A stretch of 53,791 bases of DNA from positions 1 through 53,791 of the forward strand of contig CANQOZ010000002.1 of NCBI GenBank assembly GCA_947625585.1, written 5' to 3'. Made by a program: the position numbers and the translations under genes. The stretch comes from an uncultured Eubacteriaceae bacterium. Lineage in GTDB: Bacteria; Bacillota; Clostridia; Eubacteriales; Eubacteriaceae. How positions within the stretch are numbered: the stretch's first letter is position 1; each line of letters starts with the position of its first letter. Below, piece by piece: positions 10,201 through 19,382 of the stretch. The notes under the pieces are model-generated. The model did not search any database. It had not been told where the DNA came from and worked only from the letters and a program-made list of their open reading frames with translations.

Positions 10201-10737
10201 ACTATTGGGGGTATATTAAAAAATTTAAAAACACAGTTAACAAAGCGACAGGAACTTATGGCCTTTGCTGATCTAGAAGATCAATATGGAATGTTAAATT
10301 TAGTAATCTTTCCAAAAGTTTATGAGCAATATAGAAATCTTTTAATTGATGATACTCCTGTAATTGTTTATGGAAAAATAACTTATAATGAAGAAATGGA
10401 TGTTTCTTTAGTAGTAGATAAGATTGATCTTCTTGAAGTTATTTATAATCAAGAAGAGAACTACCAAAAACCATATAAACCTTTTGAAGATAAAGTAAGT
10501 TTTAAAAATGGTTATTTAGAAATAAAATTACAAGATATCAGTAAAAAGCCTTTAATTACAACTATTAAAAAAATACTCAAAACTTCTCCAGGAAATACCC
10601 CTGTGATATTATATTTTGATAAAGAGAATATACGTTTTAAAGCTTCAGAAAACTTGAATGTCGAAATAAATAATTCTTTATTAGAAAAATTAAATTATTT
10701 AATAAAAACAAATAACGGAGGGAAATCAGGTGCCTAA
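7219..10737 (+). CDS. dnaE: DNA polymerase III alpha subunit
   Basis: PHP domain (FTHLHVHSEYSLLDG), GPGRGSAAGSLVAY, PDIDCDFCYERR, C-terminal OB fold. Confidence 0.97.
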   Translation: MTQPFTHLHVHSEYSLLDGLSRIPDLVSKAKELGMTSLALTDHGVMFGALEFYRECLKQGIKPIIGSEVYVAERNLEQMEASVDSKNYHLVLLAKNEIGYRNLMKLVSIGFVDGFYRKPRVDHKTLKKYSEGLICLSGCMSGEIPRAILKGDLKKAHNLIQTYQEIFGKDNFYLEIQDHRIPEEAKIREDLLYLSKVTGAPLVATNDVHYVNKEDSEVHDILICIQTGAKVKDEKRLRYEKGAYYLKSSEEMYKEFSYYPQAYENTQVIASQCNLVLPEPKNHMPIYQFPKEFKTAGAYLRHLCLEGIKKLYPKITTEIKERLETELKTINSMGFDNYFLVVWDFIKFAKDNGIMVGPGRGSAAGSLVAYSLGITSLDPLKYNLLFERFLNPERYTMPDIDCDFCYERRQEVIDYVNKKYGFDHVSQIITFGTMLARMAIRDVGRVLDVSYSKTDNIAKQIPFLPGHTVTIQEALDENPELKKLKENDPEVKEVLETAQKLEGLSRHAGTHAAGVVIADQAITNYVPLYRNGDFISTQYTMDLLESQGLIKMDFLGLRTLTVIRDALDNIYQSTGLKIKPEEIDISDQNIYKLIASGDCGGVFQLESNGIIQFIKEFKPENFEDIIAGISLYRPGPMDQIPTYIKNKNNPEAIKYLHPKLEPILNVTYGCIVYQEQVMQIFRDLAGFSMGRSDLVRRAMSKKKSDVMDKEGQVFIYGEKDENGNYLIDGCIKRGIDKNTAEQIWNTMHEFAKYAFNKSHAAAYAVLACQTAWLKYYYPAEFYAALLSSVMESESRVARYIDECNRRGVKVVPPNINVSQKKFTVKDGQIVFGLGEIKSVGSKFVDQVIQTREEQGPFKDLLDFCERVENINKQAVINLIKAGAFDYLGIDRGTLLSNAFEVIQKGKELRSIRLSGQASFFDNDNSSLKTFEYTQTEPLSKETILTMEKDVLGIYLSGHPLEKYREILERKTVFNFSILDSYEDLSRTIQDQSFVTIGGILKNLKTQLTKRQELMAFADLEDQYGMLNLVIFPKVYEQYRNLLIDDTPVIVYGKITYNEEMDVSLVVDKIDLLEVIYNQEENYQKPYKPFEDKVSFKNGYLEIKLQDISKKPLITTIKKILKTSPGNTPVILYFDKENIRFKASENLNVEINNSLLEKLNYLIKTNNGGKSGA

Positions 10738-11698
10738 AACAAAGAAAGTTGGTATTTTAACAAGTGGTGGCGATGCCCCTGGCATGAATGCTGCAATTCG
10801 TGCTTCAGTTCGTGGAGCTATTCATTTCGGTTATGACGTAATTGGAATAAATAGAGGTTATGCCGGATTATTAGATGAAGATTTTACTCCTATGAACTCT
10901 TTAATGGTTAAAGACATCATGGGTAAAGGCGGAACTATTCTTAAAACATCTAGAAGTGATTATTTTCCAACAGAAGCAGGTTTAAACAAAGCAACTGATA
11001 TTTTAAATACTTTTGGAATTGATAGTTTGATTGTTATAGGTGGTGATGGTTCCTTAACTGGTGCTCTTGAATTACATCGTCGTGGTATTGATATTGTTGG
11101 AATGCCTGGAACAATTGATAATGACTTTGGAGCTAGTGACTATACAATCGGTTTTGATACTGCTGTCACTACAGCAATTGATGCTATAATGAAAATTCGT
11201 GATACAACTTTCTCCCATAACCGTATAAATATAGTTCAAGTAATGGGTAGAACATGCGGAGATATTGCTTTATATACAGGTTTCTCTTGTGGTGCTGATG
11301 CGATTATTATTCCTGAAAAAGAAAATAATCTGGAAGAAATGTGTGAAACAATTCTAAGAGGAAGAGATAAACATGCTTTAGCTTCAATTATTGTTTTAGC
11401 AGAAGGTTGTGGATCATATCGTGATTATTTACAAGAAGTTCAAGAATTGACAGGAGTCACAACTAAAGGAACAAACTTAGGTTATATTCAACGTGGAGGT
11501 TCACCAACTCACTTCGATAGAAATCTGGCTAGTTACATGGGGTTCAAAGCTGCTGAAGCCTTACATAAAGGGAATACAAAAACCGTTATTGTTCAAAGAA
11601 ATGGAAAATATTTAGCAGTTCCAATTGAAGAAGCACTAGCTACTAAGAAAGAATTCAATCAGGAAATGTTTGATACCATGAACATTCTAGCAAGATAA
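10730..11698 (+). CDS. pfkA: 6-phosphofructokinase
   Basis: LTSGGDAPGMNAAIR, GGDGS, PGTIDND; GTG start after GGAGGGAAATCAG. Confidence 0.96.
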   Translation: MPKTKKVGILTSGGDAPGMNAAIRASVRGAIHFGYDVIGINRGYAGLLDEDFTPMNSLMVKDIMGKGGTILKTSRSDYFPTEAGLNKATDILNTFGIDSLIVIGGDGSLTGALELHRRGIDIVGMPGTIDNDFGASDYTIGFDTAVTTAIDAIMKIRDTTFSHNRINIVQVMGRTCGDIALYTGFSCGADAIIIPEKENNLEEMCETILRGRDKHALASIIVLAEGCGSYRDYLQEVQELTGVTTKGTNLGYIQRGGSPTHFDRNLASYMGFKAAEALHKGNTKTVIVQRNGKYLAVPIEEALATKKEFNQEMFDTMNILAR

Positions 11699-11705
11699 AG
11701 TAACA

Positions 11706-13481
11706 ATGAGTAAAAAGAAAAAAGTTTCTTTAAAGAAAACAAAGATTGTTTGTACTATTGGTCCCGCAACAAATGACCAAAAAATAATTGAAGAATTAAT
11801 TAAAGAAGGTATGAATGTTGCTAGGATTAATATGTCTCATGGTGGTTATGATGAGCATGAAAAACAAATAACATCTATTAAACGTGCTCGAGAAAAATTA
11901 AACGAACCAATAGCTATCATGCTAGATACCAAAGGACCTGAAATACGTACTGGTGACTTACAAAACGGTAGTGTTGTTGATTTAAAGGCTGGTCAACAAT
12001 TCATTTTAACTACTGAAGATCTTTATGGTGATGAATCTATAGTTTCAATAACGTATAAAGAATTACCAGAAGATCTTTCTCCGGGTAATACAATTCTTTT
12101 AGATGATGGTGAAATTGGTCTAAAAGTAGATAAGATTGACGGTCCAAATATAATATGTACTGTTCAGAATGATGGAGAGTTAGGTCAAAGAAAAAGTATT
12201 AATATTCCTGGAATTGAATTAAATCTACCTGGATTAACTGAAAAAGACATTAATGATTTAAAGTTTGGAATTCAACAGGGAGTTGATTTTATTGCAGCTT
12301 CTTTTATTAGAAGGCCAGATGACGTTCTAACAATTAGAGATGTTCTAGATTCTAATAATGGATCGGATATTAAAATTATCTCTAAAATTGAAAGTGAAGA
12401 AGGTGTTTATAATATTAATGACATTATTGCTGTTTCTGATGGGATTATGGTTGCCCGTGGAGATTTAGGTGTTGAAGTTCCAGCTAAAGATGTTCCAGTT
12501 ATTCAAAAAACTATTATTCGAAAATGTAATAAAGCTGCAAAACCAGTAATCACTGCAACACAAATGTTAGATTCAATGATCCATAATCCTAGACCAACTA
12601 GAGCTGAAGTTGCTGATGTTGCTAATGCAGTCTTTGATGGAACAGATGCTGTTATGCTCTCTGGCGAAACTGCTATGGGTGAGTATCCTGTTGAAGTTGT
12701 TAAAACTATGGCTGATATTGCAAGTGTTGCTGAAGTCGCTGATCAATTTAGATTAGAAGCTAATTTAAAAAAGAAAAGAAATGGAATTTCAAACGCCGTT
12801 TGTGATGCTGCGGTAACAATGTCAGTAAGCTTAAACTCAAACTCAATTATTGCAAATACAGCAAGTGGAGAAACAGCTAGGCAATTAAGTAAGTTTAAAC
12901 CGGATGCAAATATTTATGCTACTAGTTTTAGAGAAATAACAATTCGACAGGTTTCTTTAAGCTGGGGAGTTTATGGTGTCTATATTAGCCAGATTAATAA
13001 TTCAGATATGCTTGTTCGAGAAAGTGTACGAGCTGTTAGAGAAAAAGGATATATAAAATCAGGTGAAAGAGTAATCGTTGCTGCTGGAATTCCAGTAGGG
13101 GCTTCGAGCGTTACCAATATGCTTCGAGTTGTTAAAATTGGACATTCTGAATTACAGGGTGTTGGCAATGGGGAAAAGAAAACTTACATTGGAATTGCTA
13201 AACAAATGAGAGTTTCTAATTTAGAAGCTGAAGAAAACTTCAATGAAGGTGATATCCTTGTTGTTCCTAGAATAACAAGCAGTAACAAATATCTTGCTAG
13301 TATAGCTGGTGGTATTATTACAGAAGATGATTATGAAGTCAGTGAAAAATTCCTTAAGGATATCAATACACCTATTATTTCTAGTGTAGATGATGTTTTT
13401 GAAAACTTAACTGATGGAACCTTAATAACAATTGATTCTGAAACCGGAACAATAAAGCAGGGTGTCAGAAATTATGATTGA
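11706..13481 (+). CDS. pyk: Pyruvate kinase
   Basis: TKIVCTIGPA, MLDTKGPEIRTG, PVITATQMLDSM, VMLSGETA; C-terminal extra domain. Confidence 0.97.
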   Translation: MSKKKKVSLKKTKIVCTIGPATNDQKIIEELIKEGMNVARINMSHGGYDEHEKQITSIKRAREKLNEPIAIMLDTKGPEIRTGDLQNGSVVDLKAGQQFILTTEDLYGDESIVSITYKELPEDLSPGNTILLDDGEIGLKVDKIDGPNIICTVQNDGELGQRKSINIPGIELNLPGLTEKDINDLKFGIQQGVDFIAASFIRRPDDVLTIRDVLDSNNGSDIKIISKIESEEGVYNINDIIAVSDGIMVARGDLGVEVPAKDVPVIQKTIIRKCNKAAKPVITATQMLDSMIHNPRPTRAEVADVANAVFDGTDAVMLSGETAMGEYPVEVVKTMADIASVAEVADQFRLEANLKKKRNGISNAVCDAAVTMSVSLNSNSIIANTASGETARQLSKFKPDANIYATSFREITIRQVSLSWGVYGVYISQINNSDMLVRESVRAVREKGYIKSGERVIVAAGIPVGASSVTNMLRVVKIGHSELQGVGNGEKKTYIGIAKQMRVSNLEAEENFNEGDILVVPRITSSNKYLASIAGGIITEDDYEVSEKFLKDINTPIISSVDDVFENLTDGTLITIDSETGTIKQGVRNYD

Positions 13482-13505
13482 CACTTTATTCAAAAGTGTT
13501 ATTAT
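13478..13505 (+). promoter_or_regulatory. Candidate trp operon promoter (TTGACA-N16-TATTAT)
   Basis: Consensus -35 directly overlapping the pyk stop codon, 16-nt spacer, near-consensus -10, just upstream of the T-box. Confidence 0.55.
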
Positions 13506-13510
13506 TTTTA
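13481..13510 (+). terminator. Rho-independent terminator of pyk
   Basis: ACACTTT-ATTCA-AAAGTGT followed by TATTATTTTTAT. Confidence 0.6.
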
Positions 13511-13774
13511 TAAACCGAAGAAGTGAAGATAACGTTAAGTAAACACGTACAGAGAGTTCGATAAGGTGAGAGCGAATCGCAAGTGGCTTAACAAATGGAT
13601 CACTGAGGGCAAGTTGAAAGGAAACGAGTAGGCTAGACGTATTTCCTACGTTACAGGAATAGTAATTGATTGATTACGAAGAGTGCATGCTGTCATGAAT
13701 TAAGGTGGTACCGCGAGTATTATAAATATAAGATAATAATCGTCCTTTTATATAATAAAAGGACGTTTTTTTTT
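13511..13774 (+). ncRNA. T-box leader (tRNA-Trp sensing, UGG specifier) with terminator
   Basis: T-box AATTAAGGTGGTACCGCG at about 13699-13715; stem I base GTGA(13523-13526)/TCAC(13600-13603); candidate specifier TGG 13596-13598; terminator CGTCCTTTTA-TATAA-TAAAAGGACG-T9 at 13741-13774; upstream of trpE. Confidence 0.93.
13741..13774 (+). terminator. T-box regulated terminator
   Basis: Perfect 10-bp stem plus nine T. Confidence 0.92.
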
Positions 13775-13777
13775 GCA

Positions 13778-15247
13778 ATGAAATTAGAGGATTTAAAACA
13801 ATACGAGGAAGATTATAAAATTGTTCCAATAAAAAAAGAGTATTATGCTGATACTTTAACTCCAGTACAAGTACTTAGAAGATTAAAACAAAATTCGGAC
13901 AAGTTGTTTCTTTTAGAATCTGCGAATAATAGTGGAGCTAGAGGACGTTATTCTTTTTTGGGAGTTAATCCTGAAATGGAAGTAATTGTAAAGAATAATC
14001 AAGTAATCTTTAAAAATGGAGAAGAAATAATTATTGAATCATCAGATCCTTCAGCTGAAATTAATAAATTTTTAGAAAACTATAGTTCTCCTAAAATTAA
14101 AGGAATGCCTCCTTTTACTGGTGGCTTAGTTGGTTATGTTTCATATGACTATTACAAATATACCGAACCTATTTTGAATTTTAATAATCCTGACCCTTAT
14201 GAGTTTAACGATTTACATCTTTTATTATTCAACGATTTAATTGTTTTTGATCACTTTAGTGATAAAGTCTCATTAATCACTAATATTGAAACAGATGATT
14301 TAGAAAACAATTATAAAAAGGGAATAGATCGGATTAATCAATTAAAACTTGAAATAGAAAATGCTATAGAACGTGATTTCTCTGGAAAAATATCTAAATC
14401 TTTTAAACCAGTTTTTACAATGGAAGAATATTCTGAGTTGATTAAAAAAGCTCAAGATTATATTGTTGAAGGAGATATTTTTCAAGTGGTTCCTTCAAAC
14501 CGAATAAAAGGTGAATTTCATGGTTCCTTATTTCCGGCTTATAGGGTTTTAAGAAGTGATAATCCGAGTCCATATATGTATTATTTTCAGATTAATGATA
14601 TTGAAATAATTGGTACTTCTCCTGAAACTTTAGTTAAGTTAGAAAATGATAAAATTACAACTTTTCCTATAGCTGGCTCTAGGCCAAGAGGAAGAACAAT
14701 AGAGAAAGATGATCAATTAACTGATGAATTGCTTAAAGATAAAAAAGAACTTGCTGAACATAATATGTTAGTAGATTTAGGTCGAAACGATATTGGACGT
14801 GTTTCAAAACGTAATTCAGTAAAGGTTGAAGAATATTTAAAAATTCAAAAATATTCAAAGGTTATGCACATAACTTCTGTTGTTTCAGGTTCTTTAGAAG
14901 ATGGTATAACTCCATTACATGCATTAAGCAATATTTTACCAGCAGGAACTTTATCTGGAGCTCCCAAAATAAGAGCTTGTCAAATAATTGAAGAATTAGA
15001 AACTGAAAAACGAGGACCATATGGAGGAGCTCTTGGATATATTGGATTTAATGGAAATATGGATATGTGTATAGCAATCCGATCAGCTTTTAAAAACAAA
15101 AATAAAATGTTTGTTCAATCTGGTGGTGGAATAGTTAAAGACAGCAAGTTTAAAAATGAATATGAGGAAACTATAAATAAAGCTTCAGCAATTATCGAAG
15201 CCATCCAGAAGAGTGAAAATTTAGATAATGATTTTAATATTAGATAA
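13778..15247 (+). CDS. trpE: Anthranilate synthase component I
   Basis: MKLEDLKQYEEDYKIVPI...; GTSPETLVKLEN, GSRPRGRT, ILPAGTLSGAPKIRA; start corrected from ORF-track 13670 to the in-frame ATG after the T-box. Confidence 0.95.
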   Translation: MKLEDLKQYEEDYKIVPIKKEYYADTLTPVQVLRRLKQNSDKLFLLESANNSGARGRYSFLGVNPEMEVIVKNNQVIFKNGEEIIIESSDPSAEINKFLENYSSPKIKGMPPFTGGLVGYVSYDYYKYTEPILNFNNPDPYEFNDLHLLLFNDLIVFDHFSDKVSLITNIETDDLENNYKKGIDRINQLKLEIENAIERDFSGKISKSFKPVFTMEEYSELIKKAQDYIVEGDIFQVVPSNRIKGEFHGSLFPAYRVLRSDNPSPYMYYFQINDIEIIGTSPETLVKLENDKITTFPIAGSRPRGRTIEKDDQLTDELLKDKKELAEHNMLVDLGRNDIGRVSKRNSVKVEEYLKIQKYSKVMHITSVVSGSLEDGITPLHALSNILPAGTLSGAPKIRACQIIEELETEKRGPYGGALGYIGFNGNMDMCIAIRSAFKNKNKMFVQSGGGIVKDSKFKNEYEETINKASAIIEAIQKSENLDNDFNIR

Positions 15248-15794
15248 TTATGACTCTTTTACTTATAACTTAGTTCATTCTATTGAAGATGATCAAGAAA
15301 TAAAAGTAATAAGAAATGATAAGTTAACTCCTATTGAGGCTGAAAAATTAAAACCTGATTTTCTTATAATTTCACCTGGACCAGGTTACCCAATAGATGC
15401 TGGTTATAGTATTGATTATGTTAAGTTTTTTAAAGATAAAATACCAATTTTGGGAATTTGTTTAGGTCATCAAGCTATTTGTGAAGCCTTTGGTTCTACT
15501 ATTGTAAAAGCTAAGGAAATTATGCATGGAATGAAAGATAAAGTATCAATCGATGATAATGAAATTTTTAAAGGATTAAGTCCAGAAATTGAAGTCGGAA
15601 GATACCATTCATTAGCTGTAGATAGAAATACTTTACCTGACGAATTAGAGATAATCTCTGAGTCAGTTGATAAAGAAGTAATGGCCGTTAAACATAAGAA
15701 ATTCCCAATATGGGGTTTACAATTTCATCCTGAATCGATTATGACTAATGACGGAAAAACAATTTTAAAAAATTTTTTAGAGGTAAATAAATGA
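15228..15794 (+). CDS. trpG: Anthranilate synthase component II (glutamine amidotransferase)
   Basis: LDNYDSFTYNLVH, GPGYP, GICLGHQAI, QFHPESI. Confidence 0.96.
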   Translation: MILILDNYDSFTYNLVHSIEDDQEIKVIRNDKLTPIEAEKLKPDFLIISPGPGYPIDAGYSIDYVKFFKDKIPILGICLGHQAICEAFGSTIVKAKEIMHGMKDKVSIDDNEIFKGLSPEIEVGRYHSLAVDRNTLPDELEIISESVDKEVMAVKHKKFPIWGLQFHPESIMTNDGKTILKNFLEVNK

Positions 15795-16804
15795 TACAAG
15801 AAGCAATTTCAAAATTAATTGAACAAAAAGATTTAACTCCTGAAGAAACAGCTGGTAGTTTTGATGAAATTATGAGTGGAACCGCTACTCAAGCTCAAAC
15901 TGCTGCATTTTTAATGGGACTAAAGATTAAAGGTGAAACACCTACAGAGATTACCGAATGTGCCAGAATAATGAGAGAAAAATGTGATAGTCTTAATTCG
16001 GAAACTGACTTAATAGATATTGTGGGTACAGGAGGAGATGAAGTAGGTACATTTAATATCTCAACAGCTAGTGCATTTATTACAGCAGCGGCCGGAGTTC
16101 CAACTGCAAAACATGGAAATAGAAGCGTTTCTAGTAAAACGGGTGCAGCAGATGTCTTAGAAGCTTTAGGCTTAAAAATAGATTTACCTAAAGAAAAAAA
16201 TGAAAAAATTTTAAAAGATACTAATTTCTGTTTTATGTTTGCTCCTGTTTACCATTCATCAATGCGTTACGCAGCACCTGTTAGAAAAGAATTAGCTATT
16301 CCGACTATATTTAATATCTTAGGTCCACTTGCTAATCCAGCAAATGCTAATCAACAAATTTTAGGTGTTTTCTCAGAAGATCTATTAGTTCCAATGGCAC
16401 AAGCATTAAGTAATTTAGGAGTTAAAAAGGGTTTTGTTGTTTATGGTAATGACGGTTTAGATGAAATTACTTTAACTGGACCTACTAAAGCTATTGAAAT
16501 TAATAATGGTGATTTGAATGAAATAACAATTAATCCTGAAGATTATGGTTTAGAAATATGTGATATTGAAGAATTAATAGGTGGAGAAAAAGAAGAAAAT
16601 GCTCAAATAATTAGAGATATCTTTAATGGTAAAAAAGGTCCAAAGCGAGACGTTGTTTTACTCAACTCAGGAGTAGCTTTATATACTACTGGTAAAGTAG
16701 ATTCAATAAATGAAGGAGTTGAGATGGCTGCAGATATAATTGATTCAGGAAAAGCATTAGAGAAACTTGAAGAACTTATAGAAAAAACTAATAAGATAGC
16801 ATGA
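15791..16804 (+). CDS. trpD: Anthranilate phosphoribosyltransferase
   Basis: DIVGTGGDEVGTFNISTASAF, KHGNRSVSSKTGAADVLEALG. Confidence 0.97.
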   Translation: MIQEAISKLIEQKDLTPEETAGSFDEIMSGTATQAQTAAFLMGLKIKGETPTEITECARIMREKCDSLNSETDLIDIVGTGGDEVGTFNISTASAFITAAAGVPTAKHGNRSVSSKTGAADVLEALGLKIDLPKEKNEKILKDTNFCFMFAPVYHSSMRYAAPVRKELAIPTIFNILGPLANPANANQQILGVFSEDLLVPMAQALSNLGVKKGFVVYGNDGLDEITLTGPTKAIEINNGDLNEITINPEDYGLEICDIEELIGGEKEENAQIIRDIFNGKKGPKRDVVLLNSGVALYTTGKVDSINEGVEMAADIIDSGKALEKLEELIEKTNKIA

Positions 16805-17583
16805 ATATTTTAGATGTCTTAGCTCATAGCTCTTATGAAAGAGTTGAAGAGAGTAAAGAGAAAATCTCAATAGAAAAGTTAAAAGAAAAAGCTAAAGCTG
16901 CGAAAAATACTGCATCTTTCAAGGAAGCTTTAAAAAAGCCTGGTTTATCTTTTATATGCGAATTAAAAAAAGCTTCTCCCTCAAAAGGTTTAATAAATCC
17001 AGAATTCGATTATTTACAGTATATAAATGACTATGAAGAAGGAGGAGCAAGTGCTATCAGTTGTCTAACTGAGCCGACTAAATTCTTAGGGAGTCTTGAT
17101 ATTTTAAATGATGTAACAAGCCATTCAAAACTTCCAGTATTGAGAAAAGACTTCATTATTGATCCATATCAAATTTATGAAGCAAAAGTAAATGGAGCAA
17201 GTGCGATCTTATTAATCGCTGCTCTTTTAGAGGAACATGATCTAAAAGAATACTTCAATTTAGCTCATGATTTAGACCTTGATTGTTTAGTTGAGGTTCA
17301 TAACGAAGATGAATTAAGAAAAGCTATTAATTGTGGAGTGGATATCATCGGAATCAATAATAGAGACTTGCGAGACTTTACAGTTGATCTAAATACAACA
17401 ATAAAACTGGCAAAAAAAGTACCAAAGACAACTGTTTTAGTTAGTGAGAGTGGAATTCATACTAAAAATGATCTAAAGAAACTAATTGAAGCTAATATTG
17501 ATGCTGTTTTGATAGGAGAATCTTTGATGGGAAGTGATAATATCCCTATGAAGTTATCGGAATTAATTAATTATGAAGATTAA
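16801..17583 (+). CDS. trpC: Indole-3-glycerol phosphate synthase
   Basis: FICELKKASPSKG, VLRKDFIIDPYQIYEAK, VSESGI. Confidence 0.97.
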   Translation: MNILDVLAHSSYERVEESKEKISIEKLKEKAKAAKNTASFKEALKKPGLSFICELKKASPSKGLINPEFDYLQYINDYEEGGASAISCLTEPTKFLGSLDILNDVTSHSKLPVLRKDFIIDPYQIYEAKVNGASAILLIAALLEEHDLKEYFNLAHDLDLDCLVEVHNEDELRKAINCGVDIIGINNRDLRDFTVDLNTTIKLAKKVPKTTVLVSESGIHTKNDLKKLIEANIDAVLIGESLMGSDNIPMKLSELINYED

Positions 17584-18190
17584 AATATGTGGTATTAGAA
17601 GCGAAGCAGATATTAACTTAATCAATCGTTATAAACCCGATTTTATTGGTTTTATTTTCTATAAAAAGAGTAAGCGTTATATTCAACCAGAAAAAGTCAT
17701 CGAAATAAAGAAGAATCTAGAGTATCAAGTGAAATCTGTTGGTGTATTTGTTGATGAAGATTCTGATTATATTCTAGATTGTTTTAATAAAGGAGTTTTT
17801 GATATAGCTCAATTACACGGAAGTGAAAAACCTTCCGAATGTCAACGTTTACACTCGGAAGGTCTTCCGGTGATTAAAGCGATTAGAATTAAAAATAGTG
17901 ATGATATAAAAATTTCAGAAGTATATAATCCTGATTATTTTTTGTTTGATGTTAAATCAGAAAAGTTTGTTGGCGGAACAGGGGAAAGTTTTAATTGGAA
18001 TTTATTGGAAAATTATCATGGTAATACACCCTTTTTTTTAGCAGGAGGAATTGGGCCGGAAAATATTATTGATGCTATGAAAACAAATGCTGATATTTTA
18101 GATATTAGTTCTAGTGTTGAAACAAACTTTATTAAAGATAATGAAAAAATGAGAAAATTATTTAACAATTATAGGAAAAACAATGTATAA
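17573..18190 (+). CDS. trpF: Phosphoribosylanthranilate isomerase
   Basis: [37 protein letters not shown]. Confidence 0.95.
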   Translation: MKIKICGIRSEADINLINRYKPDFIGFIFYKKSKRYIQPEKVIEIKKNLEYQVKSVGVFVDEDSDYILDCFNKGVFDIAQLHGSEKPSECQRLHSEGLPVIKAIRIKNSDDIKISEVYNPDYFLFDVKSEKFVGGTGESFNWNLLENYHGNTPFFLAGGIGPENIIDAMKTNADILDISSSVETNFIKDNEKMRKLFNNYRKNNV

Positions 18191-19382
18191 TATGCCAAAA
18201 ATGGGACGTTTCGGTGATTTTGGCGGGCAATATGTTCCAGAAACCTTAATGAATGCCGTTATTGAACTTGATGAAGCTTTTCACCATTATAAAAATGATC
18301 CTAAATTTAACGATGATTTTAATGATTTACTAAAAAAGTATGCTGGAAGACCATCACTTCTCACTTATGCTAAAAACTTGTCAACAGAATTAGGTGGTCC
18401 AAAAATTTATTTAAAGCGAGAGGATTTAAATCATACAGGTTCCCATAAAATAAATAATGTGCTTGGTCAAGCTTTAATTGCTCAAAGACTTGGGAAAACA
18501 CGATTAATAGCAGAAACAGGAGCCGGACAACATGGAGTAGCAACTGCTACAGTTGCTGCATACCTTGGAATGGACTGTGATATTTTTATGGGACGTGAAG
18601 ATACAGTTAGACAAGCTTTAAATGTTTATCGTATGGAATTGTTAGGAGCAAAAGTACATCCTGTTGATTCTGGTACAGCAACATTAAAAGATGCTGTAAA
18701 TGAAGCTTTACGAGAATGGACTCGTAAGGTCACTGATACTCATTATCTTATTGGTTCTGTTATGGGACCAGCACCATTCCCAGAAATGGTTAGACATTTT
18801 CAGAGTGTCATCAGTAAAGAGATTAAGAACCAAATCTTAGAGCAGGAAGGAAAACTACCGAGTGCAGTTCTAGCATGTGTTGGTGGTGGTTCTAATGCAA
18901 TGGGCGCTTTCTATCATTTTATTGATAATCCAGAAGTTAGGCTAATTGGTTGTGAAGCTGCTGGAAGAGGAGTAGAAACGCCATATACAGCAGCCTCAAT
19001 AAATACAGGAACTGATGGAATTTTCCATGGTATGAAATCTTTATTCAATCAAAATGAAGAAGGACAAATAGCTCCTGTTTACTCAATTTCTGCAGGACTT
19101 GATTATCCTGGAATTGGTCCAGAACATACATATCTTCATAAAATAGGTAGAGCTGAATATGTACCTGTTACTGATAATGAAGCTGTTAAAGCTTTTGAAC
19201 TTTTATCTAGAACTGAAGGTATTATTCCAGCTATAGAAAGTGCTCATGCTGTTGCCCATGCTGTTAAAATTGCGGATGAATTTAATTCAGACGAGAATAT
19301 TGTTATAAATCTTTCAGGACGTGGAGATAAAGATGTCGCTGCTATTGCAAGATATAATGGAAAGGATTTATACGATGAATAG
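18183..19382 (+). CDS. trpB: Tryptophan synthase beta chain (start may be ATG 18192)
   Basis: [30 protein letters not shown] Lys motif, GGGSNAMG. Confidence 0.97.
   Translation: MYNMPKMGRFGDFGGQYVPETLMNAVIELDEAFHHYKNDPKFNDDFNDLLKKYAGRPSLLTYAKNLSTELGGPKIYLKREDLNHTGSHKINNVLGQALIAQRLGKTRLIAETGAGQHGVATATVAAYLGMDCDIFMGREDTVRQALNVYRMELLGAKVHPVDSGTATLKDAVNEALREWTRKVTDTHYLIGSVMGPAPFPEMVRHFQSVISKEIKNQILEQEGKLPSAVLACVGGGSNAMGAFYHFIDNPEVRLIGCEAAGRGVETPYTAASINTGTDGIFHGMKSLFNQNEEGQIAPVYSISAGLDYPGIGPEHTYLHKIGRAEYVPVTDNEAVKAFELLSRTEGIIPAIESAHAVAHAVKIADEFNSDENIVINLSGRGDKDVAAIARYNGKDLYDE

Noticed and set aside
13670-13777. ORF-track N-terminal extension of trpE (MITKSACCHELRWYREYYKYK...)
   Set aside because: It translates the T-box antiterminator/terminator itself; the conserved TrpE N-terminus begins at ATG 13778.
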